From Corynebacterium atrinae (lineage in GTDB: Bacteria > Actinomycetota > Actinomycetes > Mycobacteriales > Mycobacteriaceae): a stretch of DNA of 64,000 nt. The stretch's first letter is position 1, and each line of letters begins with the position of its first letter. The notes beneath the pieces were generated by a model that ran no database searches, was not told the DNA's origin, and saw only the letters and a list, made by a program, of their open reading frames with translations. A program made the translations under genes and the position numbers. The DNA is taken from the NCBI RefSeq assembly GCF_030408455.1, contig NZ_CP046977.1:1302001-1366000 (forward strand), in the 5' to 3' direction. Of this stretch, positions 53,801-62,892 are shown piece after piece.

Positions 53801-53815
53801 CCCCCTCGGGCACAA
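53801..53815 (+). repeat. Right 15-base direct repeat (target duplication)
   Basis: CCCCCTCGGGCACAA, a copy of the tRNA-Leu 3' end at 53330-53344. It is followed within 6 bases by the strong terminator that presumably served the tRNA before the insertion. Confidence 0.8.
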
Positions 53816-53820
53816 CCATA

Positions 53821-53866
53821 CTAGGGCCCCTCCCACCGAAATCGGTGGGAGGGGCCCTAGTTTTTT
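53821..53866 (+). terminator. Strong rho-independent terminator, originally of tRNA-Leu
   Basis: An 18-base G+C-rich stem around CTAGGGCCCCTCCCACCG, a 4-base AAAT loop and a TTTTTT run at 53861-53866. Because the tRNA 3' end is duplicated just before it, this hairpin must have followed the tRNA directly before the 456-base element went in. Confidence 0.9.
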
Positions 53867-54148
53867 CGTTGGTATGCCTTTCCTGGGCCTTATGCCGTTC
53901 GGGCTGCTACCCATGGGACCGAATCGGCGGGGTCCACAAATTCTCTAAGATGAATGGTGCTACTTAGCATTTCCCCTGGTCACTGAAAACCAGAATTCGG
54001 ATTCTAGAGAATTCATGTTGATCGCGACTTCCTGATCCCGACGCGAGTGCCAAAGCCTGCGCTCAAGAAATCTCACCCCGTCCTCCACGGTCGTGGGAAT
54101 AGAGGCACGGCTACCAAGAAGGGGAATCCTACGAGCGTTTCTGATTGG
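53867..54148. other. Non-coding stretch with no recognised feature
   Basis: Between the terminator and the stop of the thymidylate-kinase-like gene. It is relatively A+T-rich around 53940-54020, with GAATTC-containing short repeats (AGAATTCGGATTCTAGAGAA). No frame of convincing protein character, no tRNA and no terminator for the leftward gene were found. Confidence 0.5.
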
Positions 54149-54988
54149 TCAGGTGAGAATCCGACTGACCGTCGGGGAAGTCATGAGCAGGTCGAGTCCC
54201 CGGGAGAGGTTGGCGTCGAGTCCGGAGTTGTCCACGACGTGTGTCTCCCAACCCCAGGATGTCGCGGCGGCGGAGAAGTAAGAGGCGGATTGTTCTTGCA
54301 GCTGCAGATAGCTTTCCCTACCTCGATCCCCGGCCGCGCCGAAGTCTTCCAGAAGTCCCAGCCTGCCGGTTTCATTCATCCGCCAAGCATGGGCCAGGTA
54401 AGGATCTCTGTCGACGAAAACGCCAAGGTCGGGTTGCATGTGAGCACTGCCGAATACGTCCAGAATGACGCTTCCCAACAAGTCACACATTCCCGTAAAA
54501 CGAGGCTCGTCTGAAATTTGACGGGCTACGAGAATTTCCTTAAGCACGTGCTTGTAGGGGAAGGTTTCTTGAATCACCACGGTGCCAGAGTCCACGAGTG
54601 GGCGGATGACGGCGTCGGTAAGCACGAGGTTTCCGGACAACTCGGCCAGCGCCGCTGCCATAGGACCACTTCGGTGCGCGCTGGTGAGGGACATCTCACC
54701 CAGTTTGTCTTCCCACCCGCCGCCCTCCCACGAGGCGAAGTCGCGCGGAAGAGCGAGCGGTTTACCAGCCGTAGTCGACCCACCGAAGAGCAGACGGAAA
54801 GTCTCTACCCAGAGCTCCTGGAGAGCGTCAGTGGGCCAAGATTGACGGCCCTCTCGATTGGTGGAACGCCAAGAGACTTCCTCGACCTTCACACCCAGCG
54901 CAACAAGTTCGTCTCGGAATGCTCGCGCGAGGGTCGTCTTGTCTATTCCGTCGATCCCCAGAAACGAGACGTAAGCACCCTGAGACAT
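54149..54988 (-). CDS. Thymidylate-kinase-like P-loop protein (279 aa)
   Basis: Resembles dTMP kinases at the N-terminus: YVSFLGIDGIDKTTLARAFRDEL. The P-loop is GIDGIDKTT, where the glycine before the Lys is Asp (usual pattern GxDGxGKT), so nucleotide binding may be altered. A typical TMPK DR motif is replaced by FVDRDPYLAHAWR, possibly a substrate-binding loop. It is longer than standard TMPK (about 210 aa) by a middle insertion around residues 55-120. Such long forms occur in antibiotic or sugar-nucleotide clusters. It starts 6 bases from the cupin gene. Function cannot be fixed. Confidence 0.6.
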   Translation of the reverse strand: MSQGAYVSFLGIDGIDKTTLARAFRDELVALGVKVEEVSWRSTNREGRQSWPTDALQELWVETFRLLFGGSTTAGKPLALPRDFASWEGGGWEDKLGEMSLTSAHRSGPMAAALAELSGNLVLTDAVIRPLVDSGTVVIQETFPYKHVLKEILVARQISDEPRFTGMCDLLGSVILDVFGSAHMQPDLGVFVDRDPYLAHAWRMNETGRLGLLEDFGAAGDRGRESYLQLQEQSASYFSAAATSWGWETHVVDNSGLDANLSRGLDLLMTSPTVSRILT

Positions 54989-54994
54989 AACTGT

Positions 54995-55420
54995 TTAGTG
55001 CTGCTCGTTCGGATCGTTGTCAGCGTCTTCCTTGGTCTCATGATAAGTACCGGGCACGTGGTCAGGGGCGGCGTAGATGGAGTAGAGCTTGATGGTCTCT
55101 TCGCCCTCGTTCACCATGTTGTGCCACTTGCCGGCCGGGACGAAGATGGCGAAATCGTCTTCGACGATTTGGTCGACGTCGAGGTTGTCCGGGGAATCGC
55201 CGATCATGATGTGACCCTTGCCTGCCTCGAGGCGCAGGAACTGGTCGTGGTCATCGTGGACTTCGGCGCCGATTTCACCGCCGGCGGGGATGGCCATCAC
55301 GGTCATTTGGAGGAACTTACCGGTCCACAGGGTGTCGCGGAATGCTTCGTTCTCTTTGGTCACATCCTCGATGTCCAGCACGTAGGGGTTGGGGCCGTGA
55401 TCGGTGCGTAGGTCTGCCAT
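54995..55420 (-). CDS. Cupin-domain protein (141 aa)
   Basis: Single-domain cupin. Metal-binding motif 1 is GAEVHDDHDQFLRLEAGKG, carrying His, His and Glu-like residues, and motif 2 is VPAGKWHNMVNEG with the last His. C-terminal tail is acidic and His-rich. Many such proteins bind a metal and small acids, or act as isomerases. ATG 55420 with AGGAG upstream. It probably forms an operon with the kinase-like gene downstream. Substrate unknown. Confidence 0.85.
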   Translation of the reverse strand: MADLRTDHGPNPYVLDIEDVTKENEAFRDTLWTGKFLQMTVMAIPAGGEIGAEVHDDHDQFLRLEAGKGHIMIGDSPDNLDVDQIVEDDFAIFVPAGKWHNMVNEGEETIKLYSIYAAPDHVPGTYHETKEDADNDPNEQH

Positions 55421-55536
55421 GTTCTCTCCTTAGAACTAACTGAGTGCATAATCCACGTCCAAGCATAGCGACGTACTGGAGGCACCGGGCGCGGGATTCG
55501 CCGTCTCGCACGAGGGGCGCAGTAGACTCATGCCTC

Positions 55537-56238
55537 GTGAATCGATTTGGGCAGTTTGTTGGCGGCGTGGTCCATGACGCCGTCGCGGCAGTCCGAGGGT
55601 GGTCGTGGCAGCGTCGTCTTTTGGTCGTCGCGGGTCTGGTTGCCTTCATCGCCATCACTGCCCTCATCGATATTCCGTCGATTGCCACATTGCGCGAATG
55701 GGCGACGGCGGCGGGGCCGAGTTTCATGGTGCTGTTCTGGTTGGGCTACGTCGCGGTCACCCAGTTTCCCATCCCTCGCACGTTTCTCACCCTGGCCAGC
55801 GGGGTACTCTATGGCCCTTGGCTGGGGATTTTGCTGGCTATTAGCGCCACAACGGCCGCCGCTGCGCTATCGCTGACCATCATGCGGCGTCTTCTTGGTG
55901 AGTGGATGCGTCCCAGGTTGAACCACCCGGCGGTGGCCACCATAAATCGCCGCCTCGAACAGCGGGGTTGGCTCGCGGTGACGTCGCTGCGCATGATTGC
56001 GGGCGTGCCATTCTCGGTCCTCAATTACGCGGCGGCACTGACGAGTGTGCCACTGTGGGCGTTTACTATCGCCACGTTCGTGGGTTCGCTGCCGGGTACG
56101 GTGACCACCGTCGTGCTTGGCGACGCCCTCACCGGGCATCTTGATCCCGAAGTGCTGGTGATCACCCTAACGCTGGCTGGCATAGGATTCCTTGGACTCG
56201 CCGTCGACCAACGCCTGCCGGTCAAGCCTGTGCCGTAG
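55537..56238 (+). CDS. TVP38/TMEM64-family (DedA-like) membrane protein (233 aa)
   Basis: Polytopic membrane protein with the SNARE-associated/VTT domain. Five to six hydrophobic segments. The family's conserved FPIPRTFLTLASGVLYGPWLGILLAISATT segment and the reentrant LGEWMRPRL...LRMIAGVPFSVLNYAAALTSVPLWAF region are seen. Members transport or scramble lipids such as undecaprenyl phosphate or phospholipids. The start is a GTG at 55537; the frame upstream to 55444 is unlikely. Divergent from the cupin gene. Confidence 0.85.
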   Translation: MNRFGQFVGGVVHDAVAAVRGWSWQRRLLVVAGLVAFIAITALIDIPSIATLREWATAAGPSFMVLFWLGYVAVTQFPIPRTFLTLASGVLYGPWLGILLAISATTAAAALSLTIMRRLLGEWMRPRLNHPAVATINRRLEQRGWLAVTSLRMIAGVPFSVLNYAAALTSVPLWAFTIATFVGSLPGTVTTVVLGDALTGHLDPEVLVITLTLAGIGFLGLAVDQRLPVKPVP

Positions 56239-56286
56239 ACTCTTACTTAAGAGAAACTTAAGGAAGTAGAAGGAGGCCACACACCG

Positions 56287-56838
56287 ATGTTTGCGGTGCA
56301 TGCTCGCTACCGGGGCCGGGAGGCCCGCCGCGCTGACCTCGTAAAACGATCCGCGGAAGCGTTGTCCACCCTCGACGGGGTCGGCGAGTTTGAATTGCTC
56401 GGTGTCGAAGATATTCGCGCAGTTGTCGACTCGCCACGCGCGGTATGCGACACGATTATGGCGCTGCTGTCCGATGGCAATTGGGCCATCGGCGTTGGGC
56501 TGGCCCCCGCTGAGGATGGGGCAAGGCGGGAGGCGACGGCGTCGATAAGCCGGACCGCACGGGCCGGCATTGTTTACGTGAAGCAGCAGGCGTCGGGGAC
56601 GCTGGCGGATGATATTGCTGCTACTTTCGCCCTCCTGGGGCACGTGCTGTCCAAGCGGACGATCGAGGGACGCGAGGCCACGTCATTGGTGCGTTCCGGG
56701 CTGAACCAAAACGAAGCCGCCGAGGTGCTGGGCATCTCCAAACAGGCGATGTCGCAGCGCCTTCAGGCGGCTGGGTGGCAAGCAGAAACCGCTGGCTGGC
56801 AGCTGGCGGTCAATCTACTCAGCCAGGCAGAAAGCTAG
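56287..56838 (+). CDS. SatD-like helix-turn-helix protein (183 aa)
   Basis: N-terminal alpha/beta domain resembling SatD-type proteins, with a C-terminal helix-turn-helix (LNQNEAAEVLGISKQAMSQRLQAAGW) that would bind DNA. No ligand motif is recognised. ATG 56287 is preceded by AGAAGGAGG, an unusually strong ribosome-binding site. It overlaps the convergent SPFH gene by 4 bases. Probably a transcription factor; targets unknown. The position next to TVP38 suggests possible joint control, which is speculative. Confidence 0.62.
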   Translation: MFAVHARYRGREARRADLVKRSAEALSTLDGVGEFELLGVEDIRAVVDSPRAVCDTIMALLSDGNWAIGVGLAPAEDGARREATASISRTARAGIVYVKQQASGTLADDIAATFALLGHVLSKRTIEGREATSLVRSGLNQNEAAEVLGISKQAMSQRLQAAGWQAETAGWQLAVNLLSQAES

Positions 56839-58022
56839 TAGTCCTCGCCCTCGAGGCTTAGCGGCGAAGACTCGAGTTCCGCGGGGCTATCAGACTTTTG
56901 GGTGCGGCCCTTGAGCTCATGAAGCTCTGGGTCCACGGGCTTGTTGGCCACCGCATTCGCCGCAGCGACCGCGGCCGCGATCTCCGGGTCGGAGGCGGTA
57001 GAGAACCAGTCGTCGGTGTTCTCGGCTTCGGCCATCTCGCGAGTTTCGTCGTCGACGTGGGCGGGCTCGTAGCGGAAAACCCCCTCGTCGTCCTTCTTCG
57101 CGAAGGTACGGGCGAACTGCTCGAGAGAATCACCGAACTGCGAAGGGATCATCCACATCGTTGAAGCCTTGCCCTCGGCCAGCTGGGGCAGCTTTTCCAG
57201 GTACTGGTACGCCAGGACCTCCGGCGTGAGCTTCGAGGACTTGATGGCAGCGTTAACCTTCTGGATTGCGCGGGCCTCACCCTGAGCCTGGAGGTAACGC
57301 GATGCGCGCTCACCTTCAGCGCGCAGAATCATGGCCTGACGCTCAGCCTCGGCAGCCAGAATCGCCGCGTGCTTGTCACCCTCAGCGGAAAGGATACGAG
57401 CCTGCTTTTCACCCTCAGCGGTCTTGATGTCAGACTCGCGGCGACCCTCGGCGGTGAGGATCATGGCGCGCTTTTCGCGATCCGCCTTCATCTGCATTTC
57501 CATCGACTGCTGGATGGAGGGCGGCGGGTCAATGGCCTTGAGCTCGACTCGGCTAATACGAAGGCCCCACTTGGCAGTGGCGGCGTCCAACTCGCCGCGC
57601 AGGCGCCGGTTGATGGTATCGCGCGAGGTCAGCGTCTCTTCCAGGGTCATGCCGCCGACGACGTCACGCAGCGTAGCCACGGAAATCTGCTCGACACCGA
57701 CGATGTAGTTGTCCACGCCGTAGATGGCCTTCGCCGGATCGTTAATCTGGAATGTCACCACAATATCGATCGCGACCGTCAGGTTGTCTTGGGTAATAAC
57801 GGCCTGCGGCGGGAAGGAAACGACGCGTTCACGGGTATCGATCCGGGTACGCACCCGATCAATAAATGGGAACAAAAACGTCAAACCGCCGGATACGGTG
57901 CGGGTGTAGCTGCCCAAGCGCTCAATAACCGCCGCCTCACCCTGGGGAATCAGCGCGATAGATTTAATGACGATGATGGCGATGAATATGAGAAGAACTG
58001 CGAGAAATATGAGTTCAAACAC
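56835..58022 (-). CDS. SPFH-domain (stomatin/QmcA-like) membrane protein (395 aa)
   Basis: N-terminal hydrophobic segment (LIFLAVLLIFIAIIVIKSIALI), then the band-7/SPFH domain (FIDRVRTRIDTRERVVSFPPQAVITQDN) and a long coiled coil rich in Ala/Glu (AEGRRESDIKTAEGEKQARILSAEG). The tail is acidic. Such proteins form oligomeric scaffolds and often pair with NfeD proteins, encoded 3 bases upstream here. Mycobacterial counterpart Rv1488. It probably organises membrane microdomains and quality-control proteases. Confidence 0.9.
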   Translation of the reverse strand: MFELIFLAVLLIFIAIIVIKSIALIPQGEAAVIERLGSYTRTVSGGLTFLFPFIDRVRTRIDTRERVVSFPPQAVITQDNLTVAIDIVVTFQINDPAKAIYGVDNYIVGVEQISVATLRDVVGGMTLEETLTSRDTINRRLRGELDAATAKWGLRISRVELKAIDPPPSIQQSMEMQMKADREKRAMILTAEGRRESDIKTAEGEKQARILSAEGDKHAAILAAEAERQAMILRAEGERASRYLQAQGEARAIQKVNAAIKSSKLTPEVLAYQYLEKLPQLAEGKASTMWMIPSQFGDSLEQFARTFAKKDDEGVFRYEPAHVDDETREMAEAENTDDWFSTASDPEIAAAVAAANAVANKPVDPELHELKGRTQKSDSPAELESSPLSLEGEDY

Positions 58023-58025
58023 GAA

Positions 58026-58478
58026 TTAATCTTCCTTCCAAACTACGGCGGTGGTGCCATCAATGCTGATGACGGTGACACGCTCACCTTCGACAAACGT
58101 GTGTGAGGGATCCAATGAACGCGCGGACCACACCGATCCATCGAGCCGAATCTGACCCCCGTGCTCCTCCACCGAGTCAATGACCAGTGCAGTGGAACCA
58201 ACGAGCGCGTTGAAAGAGGTATCAAGCACTTGTGGCCGAAGAAGCCGGCGCTTAAGAAAGGGCCGCAGGAACATCAGCAGCCCAATGGACGTAATGGCGA
58301 ACGCGAGGACGGAAGCCCACAGTGGAGCACCTGTTAGCGCCACGCCTCCGCCGACGAGGGCGCCGCCTGCCAGCATTAGCAGGGTGAATTCACCGACCGC
58401 CAATTCGAGGCCGGCCAGTACCAGCGATGCTATGAACCAGACTATTGCTCCCACGAAGACCAAGGTACCGGACGGCAC
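58026..58478 (-). CDS. NfeD-family membrane protein (150 aa)
   Basis: Short-type NfeD: two to four transmembrane segments at residues 5-65, then an OB-fold domain (TALVIDSVEEHGGQIRLDGSVW) exposed to the cytoplasm or periplasm, ending VTVISIDGTTAVVWKED. The OB fold binds SPFH proteins, and the gene is directly upstream of the SPFH gene with a 3-base gap. GTG start at 58478, directly after the DUF3097 stop. Length fits the short actinobacterial form (Rv1487-like). Confidence 0.9.
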   Translation of the reverse strand: MPSGTLVFVGAIVWFIASLVLAGLELAVGEFTLLMLAGGALVGGGVALTGAPLWASVLAFAITSIGLLMFLRPFLKRRLLRPQVLDTSFNALVGSTALVIDSVEEHGGQIRLDGSVWSARSLDPSHTFVEGERVTVISIDGTTAVVWKED

Positions 58479-59327
58479 CTACATGAGGTCGGACTTGCTC
58501 AGCTCGGGTGTGGTGACAAAGTCCACGAGCCGCTCGACGGCCCCAATAAGCGTGGAGTCGAGGTCGCGGAAAGACGTCACGGCGGACGATACCCGCCGCC
58601 ACCCCTCCTGCGGGTCCGACCAGCCGACGCGGCGGCACACCCCGGTTTTCCAGTCCTCGCCGTAGGGCACGTCGGGCCACGCCTTCAGGCGCAGGCGCTC
58701 GGGTTTCACCGCCGCCCAGATATCGATGAATGGGTGGCCAGTGACCAGCACGTGCTCCCCCACTGATTCCGTGAGGCGCGATTCTTTGGAGCCGGTGACT
58801 AGGTGATCGGCCAGCACTCCGACGCGTCGACCGGGCCCTGGGCTGAATTCGGCGAGACGAGCTTCGAGGTTGTCCAGGCCTTCCAGATATTCAACGACCA
58901 CACCCTCGACCCGGAGATCATGACCCCAGACCTTTTCCACAATCGCTGCGTCATGGATACCCTCCACCCAAATCCTCGAGGGGGCGGCGACTTTTGCCTG
59001 GACATTCTCCACTTTCCGCGAACCGGAATTGGAACGTTGCGGGGTGGTGTCCTTCGGGGGAAGGTAGCGGGTGAGGGAGACCGGCTGGCCCTCGAAAAGG
59101 AAGCCTCCTGGGGTGAGCTGGAACAGCCGCTGCACACCGCGGCGATCTTCCAGGCGCACAAACTCCCCGTCGTAGGTGCGCTCCCAACCCACAACTGCCC
59201 CAACAAAGTCCTCTCCCCTAATTTCTACAACGAGGCCGGGCTTCGCGGGGATCGACGGATAGGAACGTGGTTGGTTGCGTCGATGTCCGGAAAAGATATC
59301 GCCGCCATAAGGATCACTGAAGCTCAT
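58479..59327 (-). CDS. DUF3097 family protein (282 aa)
   Basis: Conserved actinobacterial protein (Rv1486c-like position). After a short N-terminus it has an OB-like region (VEIRGEDFVGAVVGWERTYDGEFVRLEDRRG), then a nuclease-like core with KVAAPSRIWVEGIHDAAIVEKVWGHDLRVEGVVVE, where the Glu/Asp pattern resembles TOPRIM domains, and VLADHLVTGSKES. The role is unknown; a TOPRIM-like fold is suggested by the EGxxDA and DxD-like spacing, inference only. The NfeD GTG follows its stop directly. Confidence 0.82.
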   Translation of the reverse strand: MSFSDPYGGDIFSGHRRNQPRSYPSIPAKPGLVVEIRGEDFVGAVVGWERTYDGEFVRLEDRRGVQRLFQLTPGGFLFEGQPVSLTRYLPPKDTTPQRSNSGSRKVENVQAKVAAPSRIWVEGIHDAAIVEKVWGHDLRVEGVVVEYLEGLDNLEARLAEFSPGPGRRVGVLADHLVTGSKESRLTESVGEHVLVTGHPFIDIWAAVKPERLRLKAWPDVPYGEDWKTGVCRRVGWSDPQEGWRRVSSAVTSFRDLDSTLIGAVERLVDFVTTPELSKSDLM

Positions 59328-59360
59328 GGCGGGTCAGTCTATCGGCTAGACTCCCCCGCC

Positions 59361-60095
59361 ATGGATATCCGCTCGCAAGTCTGGTCGCCGCTGCAAAACA
59401 CCTCGGTGTGGCTCGGTGCGTGGCTTTATGGGCTTACCTCTACCGATCACCTCATCGATGCGCTCAACGACTTAGGCACACACGAGCTTATCGACGCTCT
59501 CCGGGACCTTCGCCGCTTCACCCGCGAGGTGGCACCTGGGGAACCGCTTTTGCGGTTGGTGTTGTCGGGACCGGGGGACGCTCCCGCCCTGCGGGCGGGG
59601 AGTGCGGCGGCCAGGGCGGCGTCGCAAAGCACTGGTGACGCCATCGTGGTACGGGACAGCGACCCGCTGACCTCGCACATTCTTGTGCCCACGATGTCCG
59701 GCGGATGGGAGTGGTTCACGGAGGATCAGCCGCTTCCCGCTCCCGCATGGCTCAGCCCCGGGGAAGCGGATCTATTGCTTACCCGGGCGACGGACGAGGC
59801 AGCCCGGATCGTCGAGGCGTCCGGCTATCGCACTGATGCACTGAGTTCCCCGCGCCTGACCGTGGGCACGTTGGCGGACTTCTACGACACTCCGGGCCTC
59901 CCGGAAGCAGTGCCGCCCCGCGCCGCCAAATTGTTCGCGAGAGCTGACCACGTGGCCGCCATTATCGAGACGGTGACCACTCGGATGAACGATCACCGCC
60001 TCGACCCTCAGCTGCTTGGCCTGTGGCGGCACATCCGTCAGGCACGCATGGCCGGGGTGGCCTATGCCGTGGGGGAGTTTGGCCGCGTGAGCTGA
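59361..60095 (+). CDS. Conserved actinobacterial hypothetical protein (244 aa)
   Basis: Soluble protein of alternating helices, starting [21 protein letters not shown]. No catalytic motif recognised. It is divergent from DUF3097 and overlaps the convergent ferrochelatase by 34 bases. The frame opens as far back as 58803, but that would lie inside DUF3097; ATG 59361 is used. Its position next to ferrochelatase and ripA is conserved in related genomes, by memory of gene order, so the gene is probably real. Function unknown. Confidence 0.68.
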   Translation: MDIRSQVWSPLQNTSVWLGAWLYGLTSTDHLIDALNDLGTHELIDALRDLRRFTREVAPGEPLLRLVLSGPGDAPALRAGSAAARAASQSTGDAIVVRDSDPLTSHILVPTMSGGWEWFTEDQPLPAPAWLSPGEADLLLTRATDEAARIVEASGYRTDALSSPRLTVGTLADFYDTPGLPEAVPPRAAKLFARADHVAAIIETVTTRMNDHRLDPQLLGLWRHIRQARMAGVAYAVGEFGRVS

Positions 60096-61135
60096 CAGCA
60101 ACCTGGGCGGCACGGCTCGCCATTGGTGGTGCAGCCAGCAACGGTGACGGTGCCTAGGCCGATGGGTGGTGCCCCGTTCATGACTTCGGCGACGAGGTCC
60201 AACACCATGTGCGAAAACGTGTCAGTGGGACCGACGGTGCGGGCCCGCTCGACGACAACTCCGAGCTCCTGTGCAGCGTTGACCAGTTCGGTGTCCAAGT
60301 CCCAGACGACCTCCATGTGATCAGAGATAAACCCGACCGGGCAGACCACGACGGCGGTTGTTCCCTGGCCGGCGAGCTCTGTCGTGTGGTCGACGATGTC
60401 GGGCTCCAACCACGGTGTGCGCGGGTTTCCGGACCGGGACTGCCACACGAGGTCATAATCGTCGATGCTCGCTGCCTCCGCGATTAGCCGCGCCGCCTCC
60501 GCCACCTGGCGAGAGTAGAGATGCGGATTGGATTCACCGCCGGCAGCCTTATCGGCGGCGGTGGGAACAGAATGCGCGGTAAAGAGCATCCGGGTGCTTT
60601 CGAGGCGATCTTCCGGAATACGCGAGTAGGCTTCACGCACCGCTTCGGCCATCTCGCTGATAAAGGCCGGATGATCATAGAACTGACGGAGCTTGGTGAA
60701 ATCTATGACCGGCAGGCCCTCGTCGGCCAAGTGTGCTCGGATTCCTCGGATATCTTCGTGGTATTGCAAGCACGCGGAGTAGCCACCCCACGCACTCGTA
60801 GCGAAGACGAGAGCTTTTCGAACCCCATCTCGAGCCATTTGCTCGGCGGTGTCGTTGCCAAACGGGTGCCAGTTTCGATTGCCAAAGTAAACGGGAAGGT
60901 CCAGCCCGCGCCTGGCGATTTCGACCTCTAAGTTAGCGATGATTTCCCTATTGAGGTCATTGAGAGGGCTCTTCCCCCCAAAGTGAAAATAGTGCTCCCC
61001 GACCTGTACTAGTCGTTCCTTCGGAATGCCGCGTCCGCGGGTGACATTCTCCAAAAAAGGAACGACCTCCTCGTCCGATTCGGGGCCACCGAAAGAAAGG
61101 ACGAGGAGGGCATCAAAGGAAGTATCTTCAGACAT
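60062..61135 (-). CDS. cpfC: Ferrochelatase, coproporphyrin type with Fe-S ligands (357 aa)
   Basis: Inserts iron into the porphyrin in heme synthesis; actinobacterial members act on coproporphyrin III. Family stretches: [38 protein letters not shown] and [20 protein letters not shown] with the catalytic His and Glu. The C-terminal [18 protein letters not shown] contains the cluster of cysteines that, with one upstream Cys, can bind a [2Fe-2S] cluster as in actinobacterial ferrochelatases. ATG 61135 ([13 protein letters not shown]) is chosen; upstream frame would run into ripA. Often annotated hemH. Confidence 0.93.
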   Translation of the reverse strand: MSEDTSFDALLVLSFGGPESDEEVVPFLENVTRGRGIPKERLVQVGEHYFHFGGKSPLNDLNREIIANLEVEIARRGLDLPVYFGNRNWHPFGNDTAEQMARDGVRKALVFATSAWGGYSACLQYHEDIRGIRAHLADEGLPVIDFTKLRQFYDHPAFISEMAEAVREAYSRIPEDRLESTRMLFTAHSVPTAADKAAGGESNPHLYSRQVAEAARLIAEAASIDDYDLVWQSRSGNPRTPWLEPDIVDHTTELAGQGTTAVVVCPVGFISDHMEVVWDLDTELVNAAQELGVVVERARTVGPTDTFSHMVLDLVAEVMNGAPPIGLGTVTVAGCTTNGEPCRPGCCQLTRPNSPTA

Positions 61136-61173
61136 GCGATCCAGCGTATCAACCAATAGGTTGATTGCCACTA

Positions 61174-62892
61174 TCACACCAGACGCACGGCGTACTCCGT
61201 CATTCCGGACCAACGGACCGGCGACTTCTGCACGTAAGAGCCCGAGTTGGGGGCCTCGATCATCATGCCGTCCCCAAGGTAAATGGCGACGTGTTGGCTG
61301 CCCCCCGGGCCGTAGAATATGAGATCACCACGCTGCATCTCGCTGGGGCTGACCTTTGTTCCGTGGTTGTACTGGTAACCGGTGTAGTGCGGCAAAGCGA
61401 TGCCAGCACCAGCGAATGCGTAAAGGGTCAGTCCAGAGCAGTCGAAACCAATCTTGTTGAAGTCTCCGTTGGCATCAGCGACTCCACCATCCCGGATACC
61501 CCTGGTCGGCCCCGTGGCGTTGCCGCCGCCCCAGGCATAGGGCAAGCCGAGCTGGGACTCAGCGCGAGCAATGACCGCCTCGATGGTTGCCGACCGGTTG
61601 CCAGTCAGCGCGCCGCCAAGCGAGTCGCTGACGGCGGAGGAAATATCGTCGACTGTGCTGATGTCGGGGACCGTGGTCACATCCGGCGACTGCGGTACTG
61701 TCTCGGCTCCGGGGCCCTGGACTGCAGCGATCGGCCCTGGGGCGGTCTCCTCGTCGCTCACCGAGGGGTAAGGGTTGTTGAGGTTGGAGTGATCCGGCTG
61801 TGACTGAGCAATGAGGGCTGCCGCAGCGGCTGCCGCTGCCGTCGCCGCCAAATCGGTGACCGTCTGAGCTTGCTGCTCCTGGGCGGCTGCCTGGCGCTGA
61901 GCTTCAGCCGCCGCAGCGGCCTGTGCCTCCGCACGTTGAGCGGCCTCCGCAGCCTCTTGAGACTGGGCGGCCTCGGCAGCAGCGCGCTGGCGGGCCGCCT
62001 CATCGGCAGCGGCTTGGGCTGCTGCGTCCGCTTCTGCTCGGGCTGCGGCTGCGCGGGCCGCCTCGTCCTCGGCACGCTTACGCTGAGCCTCCGCCTCGCG
62101 ATACTCCTCATAGTCCTGGCGCTGAGAATTGACGGCGGCCGCGTCATTGCGGGCGGCGTTGAGCTGATTCTGGGCTTCATCGCGGGTAGCAGCAAGGCGG
62201 TCGCGCTCGGCTGTACGGACGGAGATCTGTCGGGAGTTGTCCTCAATGGCGGCGCGCGCGGCGGCTTCCCGTTCCTTGGCAGCGGATTCACGTTGCTCGG
62301 CAAGATTACGAGCTGCACGCAGCTGCGACTCCCTATTCGCCTGCTCCGTGCGGAGACGATCAAGCTCTTCGACCTTTTCCCGCTGCTTTTCCGCATTAGT
62401 CCGAAGGAACGTCTGCCGCTCGAGAGAATCGTTAGAGGCTTCTTCACCAGCGAGAGTCGCGATGGCAGTGGGGGTGGTGGATCGGCGGTATGCCGCGCGA
62501 GAAGTTTCGTCGAGCGCAGCCTGAGCTTCCTCCAGTGCCTTCTGGGTGGCATCAAGTTCCGCGCGGGCCGCAATTACACCCTGGCGCGCCTGTTCGGCGG
62601 AAGCTTGAGCATCATGGAGATCGACGAGGGCTTTGTTCACACCCTCGCGCAGCTCACCTAGTTCCAACTCAAGGCTGTCTAACTCGGACTGGGTGGAAGC
62701 CAGCGTACCCACTAGCTCAGAGACCGAGGCCTCTCCGGCTCCAACTGCCTCTTGAGCGCGCGTGACCGTCGCGTCATCTGGGTTGACGGGCTGAGCTACA
62801 ACAGGGGTGAAGCTGCTCAAGGTGGCCGCGCCTAGTGCGACGGCTAAGACCGTGCGCATTTGGGCACGGGAACGACGGAGGGCGGTGGCCAC
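61174..62892 (-). CDS. ripA: NlpC/P60 peptidoglycan endopeptidase RipA-like (572 aa)
   Basis: Secreted cell-division hydrolase cleaving the D-Glu to meso-DAP bond. N-terminal signal peptide ([21 protein letters not shown], cleavage after VVAQ or nearby). A coiled-coil domain at about residues 40-350, extremely rich in Ala, Glu, Gln and Arg, is thought to autoinhibit. A linker rich in Pro/Asp/Ser is followed by the NlpC/P60 domain: catalytic Cys in [14 protein letters not shown], His in [10 protein letters not shown] and a downstream polar residue. The last five residues form the usual strand. GTG/ATG start at 62892. The next gene upstream is the Rv1476-like membrane gene. Confidence 0.93.
   Translation of the reverse strand: MATALRRSRAQMRTVLAVALGAATLSSFTPVVAQPVNPDDATVTRAQEAVGAGEASVSELVGTLASTQSELDSLELELGELREGVNKALVDLHDAQASAEQARQGVIAARAELDATQKALEEAQAALDETSRAAYRRSTTPTAIATLAGEEASNDSLERQTFLRTNAEKQREKVEELDRLRTEQANRESQLRAARNLAEQRESAAKEREAAARAAIEDNSRQISVRTAERDRLAATRDEAQNQLNAARNDAAAVNSQRQDYEEYREAEAQRKRAEDEAARAAAARAEADAAAQAAADEAARQRAAAEAAQSQEAAEAAQRAEAQAAAAAEAQRQAAAQEQQAQTVTDLAATAAAAAAAALIAQSQPDHSNLNNPYPSVSDEETAPGPIAAVQGPGAETVPQSPDVTTVPDISTVDDISSAVSDSLGGALTGNRSATIEAVIARAESQLGLPYAWGGGNATGPTRGIRDGGVADANGDFNKIGFDCSGLTLYAFAGAGIALPHYTGYQYNHGTKVSPSEMQRGDLIFYGPGGSQHVAIYLGDGMMIEAPNSGSYVQKSPVRWSGMTEYAVRLV

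Noticed and set aside
53330..53815. Direct repeats at tRNA-Leu as attachment sites of an integrase-driven island
   Set aside because: No integrase gene lies between the repeats, the enclosed DNA is only 456 bases, and inverted repeats abut the direct repeats exactly, which fits a transposition-type target duplication better.
58803..59360. N-terminal extension of the gene starting at 59361
   Set aside because: It lies antisense within DUF3097 and has no protein-like character.
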